The notes: a model not told the origin generated them from the sequence alone. 8,461 nucleotides of DNA from Clostridia bacterium (GCA_900754535.1 CAAEDF010000084.1:1-8461); one strand, 5' to 3'. Positions 1-6,981 are shown, counted from the stretch's first letter. A program made the numbers and translations.

Positions 1-172
1 CGCCAAAGTGCATGGCGATGTACTGGCGGCACAGCTCGATCTGGTTCTCGATGCTCTCGCCCTTGCCGGTGAATTTGGACTTGCGAGAGTAGATGACATA
101 TTGCTTTACTCCTGCCCTATTCCCCGTAACTACGCTATGCCACTCTTTTCTTTCAATAATGCCGTCTTTCAC
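1..172 (-). CDS. Large serine recombinase, N-terminal fragment (runs off the window)
   Basis: Reading the minus strand gives 57 codons open to the window edge. Residues 28-32 are YSRKS, followed by GES (38-40) and NQIELCRQYI (43-52). This is the start of the resolvase catalytic domain of large serine recombinases; S32 is the expected nucleophile and R30 the conserved arginine. Such enzymes excise and integrate clostridial conjugative or mobilizable elements. The start is uncertain. GTG at 172 is the only usual start codon between the upstream in-frame stop and the conserved domain, but it has no ribosome binding site and adds about 22 non-conserved residues. An AGGAG at 113-109 sits just before the domain but has no in-frame start codon after it. 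Third positions are almost all G or C, unlike the neighbouring operon, which suggests transfer. Family assignment is secure from the motif; the element it belongs to lies outside the window. Confidence 0.8.
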   Translation of the reverse strand, partial: MKDGIIERKEWHSVVTGNRAGVKQYVIYSRKSKFTGKGESIENQIELCRQYIAMHFG

Positions 173-218
173 ATAAGAAGAATATGTTCATTGATAAAGA
201 ACGATTACCAACGGCAGC

Positions 219-254
219 AAAAATATCCCCCGGAATGCTTAGCATTCCGGGGGA
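219..254 (-). terminator. Rho-independent terminator of the minus-strand operon
   Basis: The arms 226-239 and 241-254 are perfect 14-nt inverted repeats around a single central base, so in practice the stem has a small loop. On the minus strand the hairpin is followed by ATATTTTTG (226-218), a U-rich tail. It lies 65 nt past the maoC stop codon and ends the six-gene operon. It also insulates the operon from the recombinase gene downstream on the same strand. Confidence 0.88.
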
Positions 255-318
255 CACAGAACACAGTTTCAAAGCCCAATGACCGAAAAAGGCTTTTTGA
301 CCATGTTCGGTTTAACAA

Positions 319-762
319 TTAGGCCTTAGGCGGCATGCAAGTTGCAATACCTTCGGTTACAACATCGCCATTCTGGTTGGTAACCCACTGTTTGACCTTC
401 ACAATGTAGAAGTCTTTCTTCTCTTTGTACTGAATATCTATGATCTCGCAGTGTGCAGTGATGGTATCACCGGGATATACGGGCTTTTTGAAAGTGACTT
501 CCTGACCCATGTGAATGGTACCAAGACCGGGGAGTTCCATACCGAGTACGGAACCGCAGAGGCTCAGAGAGATGACGCCATGTGCTATGCAACGGCCGAA
601 CTGGGTCTTGGATGCGTAATCCTCATCAAAGTGCATAGGGTTGGTATCTGTGGAAACTATGCCGAAATACTCAATATCCTTCTTGGTGATGGTCTTGCTG
701 CGCTCCGCAGTCATACCGATCTTAAGCTCGGCGCCTGTAAACTTTTTGCATTCGTTAGACAT
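319..762 (-). CDS. MaoC-family (R)-specific enoyl-CoA hydratase / 3-hydroxyacyl-CoA dehydratase
   Basis: This 147-residue protein is a single hot-dog domain of the usual PhaJ/MaoC length. Family knowledge: such enzymes interconvert (R)-3-hydroxyacyl-CoA and trans-2-enoyl-CoA in the cytoplasm. The catalytic signature spans residues 38-62: TDTNPMHFDEDYA then F55, G56 and AHG (60-62), giving D39 and H44 as the expected catalytic pair. A second typical segment, FKKPVYPGDTI, follows in the C-terminal half. The ATG is preceded by AGGAG (776-772) at 9 nt. It is the last gene of the operon, 30 nt after the CoA-transferase. Next to an acyl-CoA dehydrogenase and Etf it would make (or consume) the enoyl-CoA substrate. 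It occupies the place a crotonase has in butyrate clusters, and implies R rather than S stereochemistry. Chain-length preference cannot be read from the sequence. Confidence 0.88.
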   Translation of the reverse strand: MSNECKKFTGAELKIGMTAERSKTITKKDIEYFGIVSTDTNPMHFDEDYASKTQFGRCIAHGVISLSLCGSVLGMELPGLGTIHMGQEVTFKKPVYPGDTITAHCEIIDIQYKEKKDFYIVKVKQWVTNQNGDVVTEGIATCMPPKA

Positions 763-792
763 AATTATATTCTCCTATTGTATTTTTGGAAT

Positions 793-2343
793 TTACTTAA
801 GTTCAAGTCCCATGGGACCTTCAGCGAATATGCGTGCATCCATGAGCTTGAGGTTGGGTGAGACTCTGACATCAAAATCGATCATATCGAGAACCTGAGT
901 CTGAAGATCGATTCCGGGTGCGATCTCGGTTAGAATTATGCCGTCATTATCGAGTTCGAATACGGCTCTCTCAGTTACAAAGAGAACAGTCTGTCCCGAC
1001 TTCACGGCATTCTCGCCGCTGAAAGTAACTTGCTTGACATGCTTCATATATTTTTTGTTTCTGCCTTCCTGAAGTATGACAAGTTTTCCGTCTTTGATCT
1101 CGGTTTTAAGTCCACCGGCCGTAAGAGTTCCACAGAACACACATTTAGGCGTATTGGACGCAATATTTATGAAGCCGCCGGGTCCAACAGTCCTTGTAAA
1201 CTTACTGACGTTGCAGTTACCCATGTTATCAACTTCGGCTGCACCAAGGAAGCAGACATCCAGGCCGCCGCCATCATAGAAGTCGAAGTGACGGATCATG
1301 TCATTTACAAACTCAGGGTTATAAGCGCCGCCAAAAGCTGCGCCGGCAGCAGGAACGCCACCGATCTGGCCGGCCTCTACTGTCATGGTGAGTTGATCGG
1401 CAAAGCCTTCCTCAACCGCAACACTGGATACACCTTCAGGCATTCCGATACCGAGGTTTATTACAGCGTTTTTAGGCAGTTCCATTGCTGCTCTGCGCGC
1501 TATTACCTTTCTGTCGGACATCGGAAGTATGGGCAGACTGTCAACGGGAACGCGGAACTCATGAGCAAGAGCCGCATCATAAGGCTGATTGCCGAAGTTC
1601 TGATAATGGCATTCTGCAGGTGAAATAACAGCGTAGTCCACAAGGATACCGGGTACAATAACATCGCGCGGATTGATGGAGCCGCTCGCAACTACTCGTT
1701 CAACCTGAGCGATAACTATACCGCCGCAATGCTTTGCAGCAACGGCAAGTGCCTGCTGGTCAACGATCGTAGTCTCTTTCTCAACAGAGATATTACCGTG
1801 CTCATCAATAGATGTACCACGAATTACAGCAACATTTATCGGGAAAGACTTGTACCACAGATACTCTTCTCCGCCCAGTTCGACGACCTCTACCAGGTCT
1901 CTTGTTGCAAGAGCATTGCATTTTCCGCCTTCCAGTCGGGGATCAACAAACGTGCCAAGACCTGTTTTGGTGATAACGCCGGGACGGCCTGCACCGATCT
2001 CACGATACAGCTGGCATATAGTGCCCTGAGGAAGCAGATAAGCTTCTATCTCACCTGCATCGACCATGCTCTGAAGCATCGGAGCGAGGTTATAATGGCT
2101 GGCGATCACGCTCTTAAGCATACCCTTATGCGCCATGTGGTTCATGCCTCTGTCCTTGCCGTCACCAACACCGGGAGAATGGGTAAGGGTAAGATCGCAG
2201 GGATGGCCGCTGTTCAGGAAGCTCTCTTCCATGTTTTTGAGAACATACTCGGGACATGCAGAACCCATAAAGCCGGATATACCAACGGTAGAACCGTCTT
2301 TTATGAGGGTCACAGCCTCCTCAATACTTACTTTTTTAAACAA
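793..2343 (-). CDS. Family I acyl-CoA:carboxylate CoA-transferase (propionate/acetate CoA-transferase-like)
   Basis: The 516 residues carry both halves (alpha and beta) of a class I CoA-transferase in one chain, as in clostridial Pct and E. coli YdiF, and the length fits that group. The N-terminal half has the GISGFMGSACPEYV segment (21-34). The C-terminal half has the INLGIGMPEGV loop (295-305) and the catalytic motif TVEAGQIGGVP (321-331), in which E323 should form the covalent CoA thioester; its position matches the active-site Glu of Pct-type enzymes. Known role: moving CoA between short-chain acyl-CoAs and free carboxylates, including hydroxy acids. In this operon it most likely activates the imported acid using the saturated acyl-CoA end product or acetyl-CoA as donor, avoiding ATP use. 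The start is TTG with GAGGTG 6 nt upstream; the next in-frame codons upstream are CAT and a TGA stop. Donor and acceptor specificity is not determinable here. Confidence 0.9.
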   Translation of the reverse strand: MFKKVSIEEAVTLIKDGSTVGISGFMGSACPEYVLKNMEESFLNSGHPCDLTLTHSPGVGDGKDRGMNHMAHKGMLKSVIASHYNLAPMLQSMVDAGEIEAYLLPQGTICQLYREIGAGRPGVITKTGLGTFVDPRLEGGKCNALATRDLVEVVELGGEEYLWYKSFPINVAVIRGTSIDEHGNISVEKETTIVDQQALAVAAKHCGGIVIAQVERVVASGSINPRDVIVPGILVDYAVISPAECHYQNFGNQPYDAALAHEFRVPVDSLPILPMSDRKVIARRAAMELPKNAVINLGIGMPEGVSSVAVEEGFADQLTMTVEAGQIGGVPAAGAAFGGAYNPEFVNDMIRHFDFYDGGGLDVCFLGAAEVDNMGNCNVSKFTRTVGPGGFINIASNTPKCVFCGTLTAGGLKTEIKDGKLVILQEGRNKKYMKHVKQVTFSGENAVKSGQTVLFVTERAVFELDNDGIILTEIAPGIDLQTQVLDMIDFDVRVSPNLKLMDARIFAEGPMGLELK

Positions 2344-2349
2344 ATGTCA

Positions 2350-2355
2350 CACCTC
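2350..2355 (-). promoter_or_regulatory. Ribosome binding site that fixes the TTG start of the CoA-transferase
   Basis: GAGGTG on the minus strand lies 6 nt before TTG (2343-2341). An in-frame TGA two codons upstream (2349-2347) excludes any longer start. The site lies within the 15-nt gap after the etfA stop, so translation of the two genes is probably coupled. Confidence 0.7.
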
Positions 2356-2358
2356 TTT

Positions 2359-3360
2359 TCAGGATTCTTTTCTGGCCTTTATCTCTTCGATAATTGCAGG
2401 GATAATGGCAGCATAGTCCGCAACCACACCATACTGAGAAACATCGAACAGTTCGGCTCCGCCATAGGTGTTTATGGTCGCGATAGTCTGAGCTTTTTCC
2501 ATGCCGACTACATACTGGGTCGAACCGGAAATACCTACATTAAGAATGAACTTGGGCTTAACAGTAGTGCCGCTTTGACCGATCTGAAGAGAATGATCCA
2601 GCCAGCCGTCATCGACAAGAGGCCTTGAGCAGGCGATCTCGCCGCCAATGAGGTTTGCAAGCTCGCGGAGCTCGTCCAGATCTTCTTCCTTCTTTATACC
2701 GCGGCCTCCGGCAACCAGCACTTCAGCCTCGTGTATTGCAACACCGTTTTTGACTTTCTCCTGGACACTGAGAACCTCATAATCGCTATCGGCTTCAACA
2801 TCCACCGTTTCGACAATTATTTCGCCCTTGCGCGAGTGATCCGGCTCCAGTGCGTCAAACACATGTGCGCGGACAGTGACCATCTGCGGACGCAGCTCAG
2901 GAATCGCGATATGAGCAAGCAGGCTGCCGCCGAAGGCAGGAGTCGTCTGAACGAAAGCGCCTTCATCGTCAAAGCCCAGATCCACAGCGTCAGCTGTAAG
3001 ACCGGTGCCCAGAGTACACATTACACGTGGAGCAAGATCTCGTCCCTGCGCAGTAGCCGGGAATATGAATATAGATGGTTTATACTTTGCGGTAATATCT
3101 GCGACAACCTTCTGATAAGGTCTGCCGCTGTAGCTCTTAAGGTTTTCATTTTCAGCAACTATAACCTTGTCTGCACCGTATGCAATAAGTGTATCTGTAA
3201 GCTCGGCAACATCGCTGCCAATGAGCAGTGCCGTTACTTCCTCGCCGGTGGTCTGCTTAAGCTCAAGGGCTTTGCTGATAAGCTCAAGGGGTGTTTTATC
3301 CAGCACACCGTTTTTCTGTTCGGCGAACACCCAAATGCCGTTTGCTTCGTTTTTAGTCAT
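2359..3360 (-). CDS. etfA: Electron transfer flavoprotein subunit alpha
   Basis: The 333-residue protein has the standard EtfA layout. An N-terminal alpha/beta domain includes the GRDLAPR (106-112) and LGTGLTAD (117-124) segments. A C-terminal FAD-binding domain follows, with AGGRG (217-221), SRPLVDDGW (245-253), GQSGTTVKP (261-269), GISGSTQY (276-283) and GVVADY (311-316). It forms a heterodimer with the EtfB encoded just upstream and passes electrons between a partner and the acyl-CoA dehydrogenase. One stretch is unusual: where most EtfA proteins read N-x-D-P-x-A-P-I-F, this one reads NTYGGAELF (297-305), so the Asp-Pro and the second Pro are missing. The rest of the FAD site looks intact. 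The ATG has an AAGGAGG 7 nt upstream, inside the 14-nt gap after etfB. Confidence 0.95.
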   Translation of the reverse strand: MTKNEANGIWVFAEQKNGVLDKTPLELISKALELKQTTGEEVTALLIGSDVAELTDTLIAYGADKVIVAENENLKSYSGRPYQKVVADITAKYKPSIFIFPATAQGRDLAPRVMCTLGTGLTADAVDLGFDDEGAFVQTTPAFGGSLLAHIAIPELRPQMVTVRAHVFDALEPDHSRKGEIIVETVDVEADSDYEVLSVQEKVKNGVAIHEAEVLVAGGRGIKKEEDLDELRELANLIGGEIACSRPLVDDGWLDHSLQIGQSGTTVKPKFILNVGISGSTQYVVGMEKAQTIATINTYGGAELFDVSQYGVVADYAAIIPAIIEEIKARKES

Positions 3361-3374
3361 GGATGTTCCTCCTT

Positions 3375-4160
3375 TCAGATAAGATGCTGGGCTTCCAGCA
3401 TATCCACAAACTGCTTAGCGATCTCTGCCTTTTCTCCTGAGAAGATGACTGTGTCGATCTTTTCGCGCTTTGGCTCAAAGAGCCGTTTGGTCACAGAGGG
3501 TGAACCGGGAATGCCGCACTTTGCAGGGTCGGCACCCAAATCCTCATGATTCCAAGTAGTGCGAGGCTTTCTCAGAGCCTTAATGATGCCAGCGCCACTG
3601 GCATAACGTGGAGAGTTGATCTCGGCACACACGGTAACCAGAGCCGGGAGCTTAGCCCGAACGGTCTCCGTACTATCCTCGGTATCACGAGTGCAAACTG
3701 CCCAACCATCCTGAACATCAAGAGATGTGGCCAGGGTAATCTGCGGAACTCCGAGAAACGCAGCCGTTACGGGACCGGTCTGAGCGGTCTCACCGTCTGA
3801 AGCGTGACGGCCGAAAATCAGCAGGTCATAGTCGCCTATCTTCTCAGCAGCTTTGGCAAGGACATAGCCGGTGGCCAAAGTGTCGGCACCGCCGAATGCT
3901 CTGTCGCTGAGCAGCACTGCTTCATCGCAGCCCATAGCCAGCGCCTTTTTGAGCACTTCTTCAGCCTGGGGAGGCCCCATGGAGACAGCAACGACAGTCG
4001 CGCCGTACTTCTCCTTGAGCTGAAGCGCAGCTTCAACACCATTGGCATCCAAAGCGTTGAGAATGCTAACTACGCCTTCTCTATTCAGATTGCCGGTTTT
4101 GGGATCCAGTTTAACATCTGTCGTATCCGGAACCTGTTTGACAAATACGAGTATTTTCAT
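3375..4160 (-). CDS. etfB: Electron transfer flavoprotein subunit beta, bifurcating-type signature
   Basis: At 261 residues this is a normal EtfB, starting MKILVFVKQVPDT. Residues 61-69 (MGPPQAEEV) and 86-97 (DRAFGGADTLAT), plus DGETAQTGP (122-130), are features of the EtfB group that binds a second FAD instead of AMP and takes part in flavin-based electron bifurcation in anaerobes. EtfB of respiratory type lacks the DRAFGGADT segment. By inference it accepts NADH electrons, sending one to ferredoxin or flavodoxin and the other via EtfA to the acyl-CoA dehydrogenase. One small departure is RHASDG (118-123), where many bifurcating relatives have RQAIDG. It lies 43 nt after the dehydrogenase gene and 14 nt before etfA; a TGAGGA motif 10 nt upstream supports the ATG. 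Confidence 0.94.
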   Translation of the reverse strand: MKILVFVKQVPDTTDVKLDPKTGNLNREGVVSILNALDANGVEAALQLKEKYGATVVAVSMGPPQAEEVLKKALAMGCDEAVLLSDRAFGGADTLATGYVLAKAAEKIGDYDLLIFGRHASDGETAQTGPVTAAFLGVPQITLATSLDVQDGWAVCTRDTEDSTETVRAKLPALVTVCAEINSPRYASGAGIIKALRKPRTTWNHEDLGADPAKCGIPGSPSVTKRLFEPKREKIDTVIFSGEKAEIAKQFVDMLEAQHLI

Positions 4161-4203
4161 TACGCTTATATCCTCAAGTTTTTATTCTATCGTTAACTGC
4201 TTA

Positions 4204-5346
4204 TTAGTTGCTTGCCAGCACGGTGCCGCCGATAACCATACGCAGAACCTCATTTGTGCCCTCGCCGATCTCAAGCAGCTTCGCGTCGCGAACAAGGCGC
4301 TCAACATGGAAGTCCTGGCTGTAGCCGTTGCCGCCGAGAACCTGGAGGCACTCAAGACATATCTGGGTGCAGTTGATTGCCGCAAACAGCTTTGCCTGTG
4401 CTGCGATAAGAGTGGAGCGCTGGCCGGATGCCTTCTGGAACGCTGCCTCATAGGTCATCAGCTCCATAGCCGAGATAAGTGCGGACATGTCACCGAACTT
4501 AAACATAACGCCCTGGTGCTTTGCGATGGGCTTACCGAAGGTGATACGCTCATTTGCATACTTCTTTGCGATATCCATAGCATGCTGGGAAAGTGCGGTT
4601 GCGATAGCTGCGCAGCTGATGCGGCCGCCGTCAAGAACGGACATTGCGATCTTGAAGCCTATGCCCTCGGGTCCGAGAAGAGCGTCGGCAGGAAGCTGGA
4701 TGTTATCGAAGGAGAGTGCACAGGTGCTGGAGCCGCGCATACCCATCTTCTTCTCGTGCTTTGCGATTACAAGGCCCGGAGTCTCCTTGGGGATAATAAA
4801 TGCGGAGATGCCCTTTGCACCGGCTTCGGGATTGGTCTTGGCAAGGATGAGATATACGTCTGCTTCACCTGAGTTGGTGATCCAAGACTTACCGCCGTTG
4901 AGCGTCCAAGTGCCGTCTTCGTTCTTGACTGCGACCGAGCGGATGCCAGCTGCATCAGAGCCGGCGCTTGCTTCGGTCAGGCCGAATGCAAACAGATCGC
5001 CGTTTGCAACTCTGGGCAGATATGCCTTCTTCTGCTCCTCAGTACCCCAGTTGGTGATCATCTCTGCTGCAACGTGGCTGATCTCAACTGCCAGAGCAAA
5101 GCTTGCGCTTCCCTTTGCCAGCTCATGAACAATGATGGTGCTGGTCACATAATCAGAGCCCATTCCGCCGTACTCTTCAGGAACGAGGACGCCGCCGAGG
5201 CCAAGCTCATTAAACTTTGCATAAAGTTCGCGGTCAAATGCATCGTTCTGGTCCATGTAATAGTCGCGAGGCTCGACTTCATTCTTGGTGAATTCACGCA
5301 CCATGTCGCGGATCATAGTCTGTTCTTCGTTGAATTTAATAAGCAT
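4204..5346 (-). CDS. Acyl-CoA dehydrogenase (Bcd-like enoyl-CoA reductase)
   Basis: The 380 residues match the usual length of short-chain acyl-CoA dehydrogenases (clostridial Bcd, mammalian SCAD). N-terminal helical, middle beta and C-terminal helical domains are all present. Recognisable motifs are GLTEASAGSDAA (122-133), WITNSGEAD (155-163), RITFGKPIAKHQ (267-278, FAD contact), QVLGGNGY (335-342) and IGEGTNEVLR (360-369), where E362 is the expected catalytic base. The residue before that Glu is Gly rather than the common Tyr, a variant seen in parts of the family. With EtfAB it most likely runs as a cytoplasmic enoyl-CoA reductase, giving butyryl-, propionyl- or another acyl-CoA. AAAGGAG 7 nt before the ATG supports the start, and two consecutive TAA codons end it. 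The exact substrate cannot be read off; butyryl-CoA dehydrogenase would be an over-precise name. Confidence 0.93.
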   Translation of the reverse strand: MLIKFNEEQTMIRDMVREFTKNEVEPRDYYMDQNDAFDRELYAKFNELGLGGVLVPEEYGGMGSDYVTSTIIVHELAKGSASFALAVEISHVAAEMITNWGTEEQKKAYLPRVANGDLFAFGLTEASAGSDAAGIRSVAVKNEDGTWTLNGGKSWITNSGEADVYLILAKTNPEAGAKGISAFIIPKETPGLVIAKHEKKMGMRGSSTCALSFDNIQLPADALLGPEGIGFKIAMSVLDGGRISCAAIATALSQHAMDIAKKYANERITFGKPIAKHQGVMFKFGDMSALISAMELMTYEAAFQKASGQRSTLIAAQAKLFAAINCTQICLECLQVLGGNGYSQDFHVERLVRDAKLLEIGEGTNEVLRMVIGGTVLASN

Positions 5347-5384
5347 TGTTGTTCTCCTTTTCTGTTTTTATAATTGTTTATTAT

Positions 5385-5406
5385 TTAGCCGGATATCACC
5401 GGCTAA
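5385..5406 (-). other. Intercistronic hairpin before the acyl-CoA dehydrogenase gene
   Basis: Arms 5385-5392 and 5399-5406 (CCGGCTAA and its complement) form a perfect 8-bp stem with a 6-nt loop. No U-run follows on either strand, so it is not an obvious Rho-independent terminator. It lies in the leader of the acd-etfB-etfA-CoA-transferase-maoC part of the operon and could act in mRNA processing or stability. The function is not known. Confidence 0.5.
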
Positions 5407-5417
5407 GGGTTTATGAA

Positions 5418-5423
5418 ATTATA
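5418..5423 (-). promoter_or_regulatory. Possible internal -10 element upstream of the dehydrogenase gene
   Basis: The minus strand reads a perfect TATAAT here, 72-77 nt before the dehydrogenase start. No acceptable -35 hexamer is seen at 16-18 nt. It may be chance in an AT-rich gap, or a weak internal promoter that would let the enzyme genes be expressed apart from the permease. Confidence 0.2.
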
Positions 5424-5461
5424 TGTTGCATACGGCTTTTGCTTGGTATTTGTTCTTTTTA

Positions 5462-5494
5462 GTGGCGACCTCAGTCGAACTGAGGTCACGCCAC
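5462..5494 (-). other. Hairpin overlapping the permease stop codon
   Basis: GTGGCG-ACCTCAG (5462-5474) pairs with CTGAGGT (5480-5486) and CGCCAC (5489-5494), leaving a 2-nt bulge at 5487-5488 and a 5-nt loop. The permease TGA (5488-5486) sits inside the stem. On the minus strand the hairpin is followed by A-rich, not U-rich, sequence, so a classical terminator is unlikely. A role in protecting or processing the permease end of the transcript is possible. Confidence 0.55.
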
Positions 5495-6772
5495 AAATCC
5501 TATAGACAATAGGATTATCATAAAGGCCAGTGTTATAAGTGGCATGGCCACCGTCATTACGCCAATCGGGAGATAACCGTCCTTATGGTCTACGCCACAA
5601 GTATTAAGAAGCGTAACGACTGCTCCGTTGTGAGGAAGGGAGTCAAGACCACAGCAAGCCAGGGATGCAACACGATGCATCATACCTGCATTTACACCCA
5701 TATCAAGATAAACGGGAGCCATAGTCGAGAGGGCAACGGTAATACCGCCGGTGCCGGAGCCACAGGCGCCTGCGATAAGCGTGGTGGCCACGCCGAGACC
5801 TACCAATGGGGACATGAGAGTTGGGTCTGTGAAGACCTGAACAAGCTGTGCAAAACCCGGAGTGAGCTTGGCAACGCCGCCAAAGCCGTTTGCCGCACAG
5901 GTATTGATAAGTGCGAATATTGCGCTCTGCGCGCCGGAGTTGAGCATAGTGAGTTTGTTGGGGACGTTTTTCCATGCAAGAGCAAGTGCTACAACGACGC
6001 CGAGGATCATGCTGTAGTAAACGGTAAGTCCAATAACGTTCAGGGTTATAAGAACGACGAGCATGGGAACGAGCGAAATGAAGAAGTTAGGAAGCTTCAT
6101 ACTGTCGAGGCGGCTGATGAGAGCTTCGGTCTTCTCGTCGGCTTCAAATCCAAGGCCTTTCTTAACCGCACTCTTATGCAAATAGTTCATGAAAACGAGC
6201 TGCATAGCGCACATAAAGATCGCGCAGACAACTCCGAGCCAAGGAAGGACCATAAGATTGGTACCGAGATTCTGAGTTGCAACGATGGGACCTGCCTGAG
6301 GAGATCCGGGGAGGCAGAACGCAGCCCAGGTAAAAGCACCGGCAGCAATTGCACCGGGGATAATGATACGAGTGATATTTGCTTCCTTGAACAGCTGCAG
6401 AGCGATGGGGTAAACTACGAAGACAACAACGAACAGTGATACGCCGCCGTAAGTCAGAAGCGCACTGACGAAAAAGACGCAGGGAATTGCAAATCTTGGG
6501 CCTAGTTTGCTAGAAATGCCTCGAGCGATCGAGGCCGCCATACCTGTGTCCTGCATGGCACGAGCAAACATTGCGCTGGTCATGAATATCAGGAAGTTGT
6601 TTTTCGCAAATGTTGCAAATGCCGGCATAAATCCTTCCGCCAGAGTATCGACAACATCAAGACCGCTGACCAGGCAGAGGAACACTGATACTATAGGAGC
6701 AACTAGCAGGATGTCGATGCGGAAGAAGATCAGTACTATAAGCAGTACTACGGAAATAAGTAACCAAATCAT
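5486..6772 (-). CDS. GntP-family organic acid permease
   Basis: The 428-residue, highly hydrophobic protein has roughly 11-12 likely membrane segments, slightly shorter than typical GntP transporters (about 440-450). GntP-type landmarks are YGGVSLFVVVFVVYPIA (108-124), LPGSPQAGP (154-162), GSGTGGI (338-344) and GLDSLPHNGAVVTLL (375-389). Characterised members are proton symporters for gluconate and related acids; other members carry D-beta-hydroxybutyrate permease annotations. Being the first gene of an operon with CoA-activation, dehydration and reduction enzymes, it probably imports the carboxylic acid that the pathway uses, and a 3-hydroxy acid fits best. The N-terminus (MIWLLISVVLLIVL) is itself the first membrane segment. 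CTGGAG lies 8 nt before the ATG. A 139-nt gap with two hairpins separates it from the dehydrogenase gene, so its expression level may differ from the enzymes. The family call is firm and the substrate is inferred. Confidence 0.87.
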   Translation of the reverse strand: MIWLLISVVLLIVLIFFRIDILLVAPIVSVFLCLVSGLDVVDTLAEGFMPAFATFAKNNFLIFMTSAMFARAMQDTGMAASIARGISSKLGPRFAIPCVFFVSALLTYGGVSLFVVVFVVYPIALQLFKEANITRIIIPGAIAAGAFTWAAFCLPGSPQAGPIVATQNLGTNLMVLPWLGVVCAIFMCAMQLVFMNYLHKSAVKKGLGFEADEKTEALISRLDSMKLPNFFISLVPMLVVLITLNVIGLTVYYSMILGVVVALALAWKNVPNKLTMLNSGAQSAIFALINTCAANGFGGVAKLTPGFAQLVQVFTDPTLMSPLVGLGVATTLIAGACGSGTGGITVALSTMAPVYLDMGVNAGMMHRVASLACCGLDSLPHNGAVVTLLNTCGVDHKDGYLPIGVMTVAMPLITLAFMIILLSIGFVA

Positions 6773-6981
6773 AGTTTTTTCTCCAGTTTGTTATTCTCTA
6801 TACTTTTTTCTTTATTTTGCTGGGCGTCGTACCCAAGCGATTGGTGCGGCCTCCGGAAGCGAGCAGACAAACACTTGGTTTGACAAGGGGTTCGCAAGCT
6901 GTGAGTTAAAATTGTCTTATGGATGCTTATATGTATCTCACGGTCGTGCAGTCATTGGATCCGTATGCTGTCCGACTTAGC

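Noticed and set aside
271..311. Overlapping inverted repeats AAAGCC/GGCTTT (271-276, 291-296) and ACCGAA/TTCGGT (282-287, 306-311) after the maoC stop
   Set aside because: The loops are long (14 and 18 nt) and the pairings exclude each other. The strong hairpin at 226-254 is a far better terminator, so this was not called.
8..322. 104-codon plus-strand frame
   Set aside because: Its first part is antisense to the serine recombinase catalytic segment and the rest runs through the operon terminator hairpin.
1729..2628. 299-codon open frame on the plus strand across the CoA-transferase and etfA genes
   Set aside because: It is antisense to two well-supported genes, crosses their junction and shows no recognisable motif.
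2731..3549. 272-codon open frame on the plus strand across etfA and etfB
   Set aside because: The opposite strand holds clear FAD-binding EtfA and EtfB motifs; this frame is a by-product of their codon bias.
4042..4872. 276-codon plus-strand frame rich in Cys, Leu and Ala
   Set aside because: It is an antisense shadow of the acyl-CoA dehydrogenase and the etfB start, without family resemblance.
5585..6439. 284-codon open frame on the plus strand
   Set aside because: It lies antisense inside the permease gene. Its translation is charged and low-complexity in character with no domain, while the minus strand gives a clear GntP protein.
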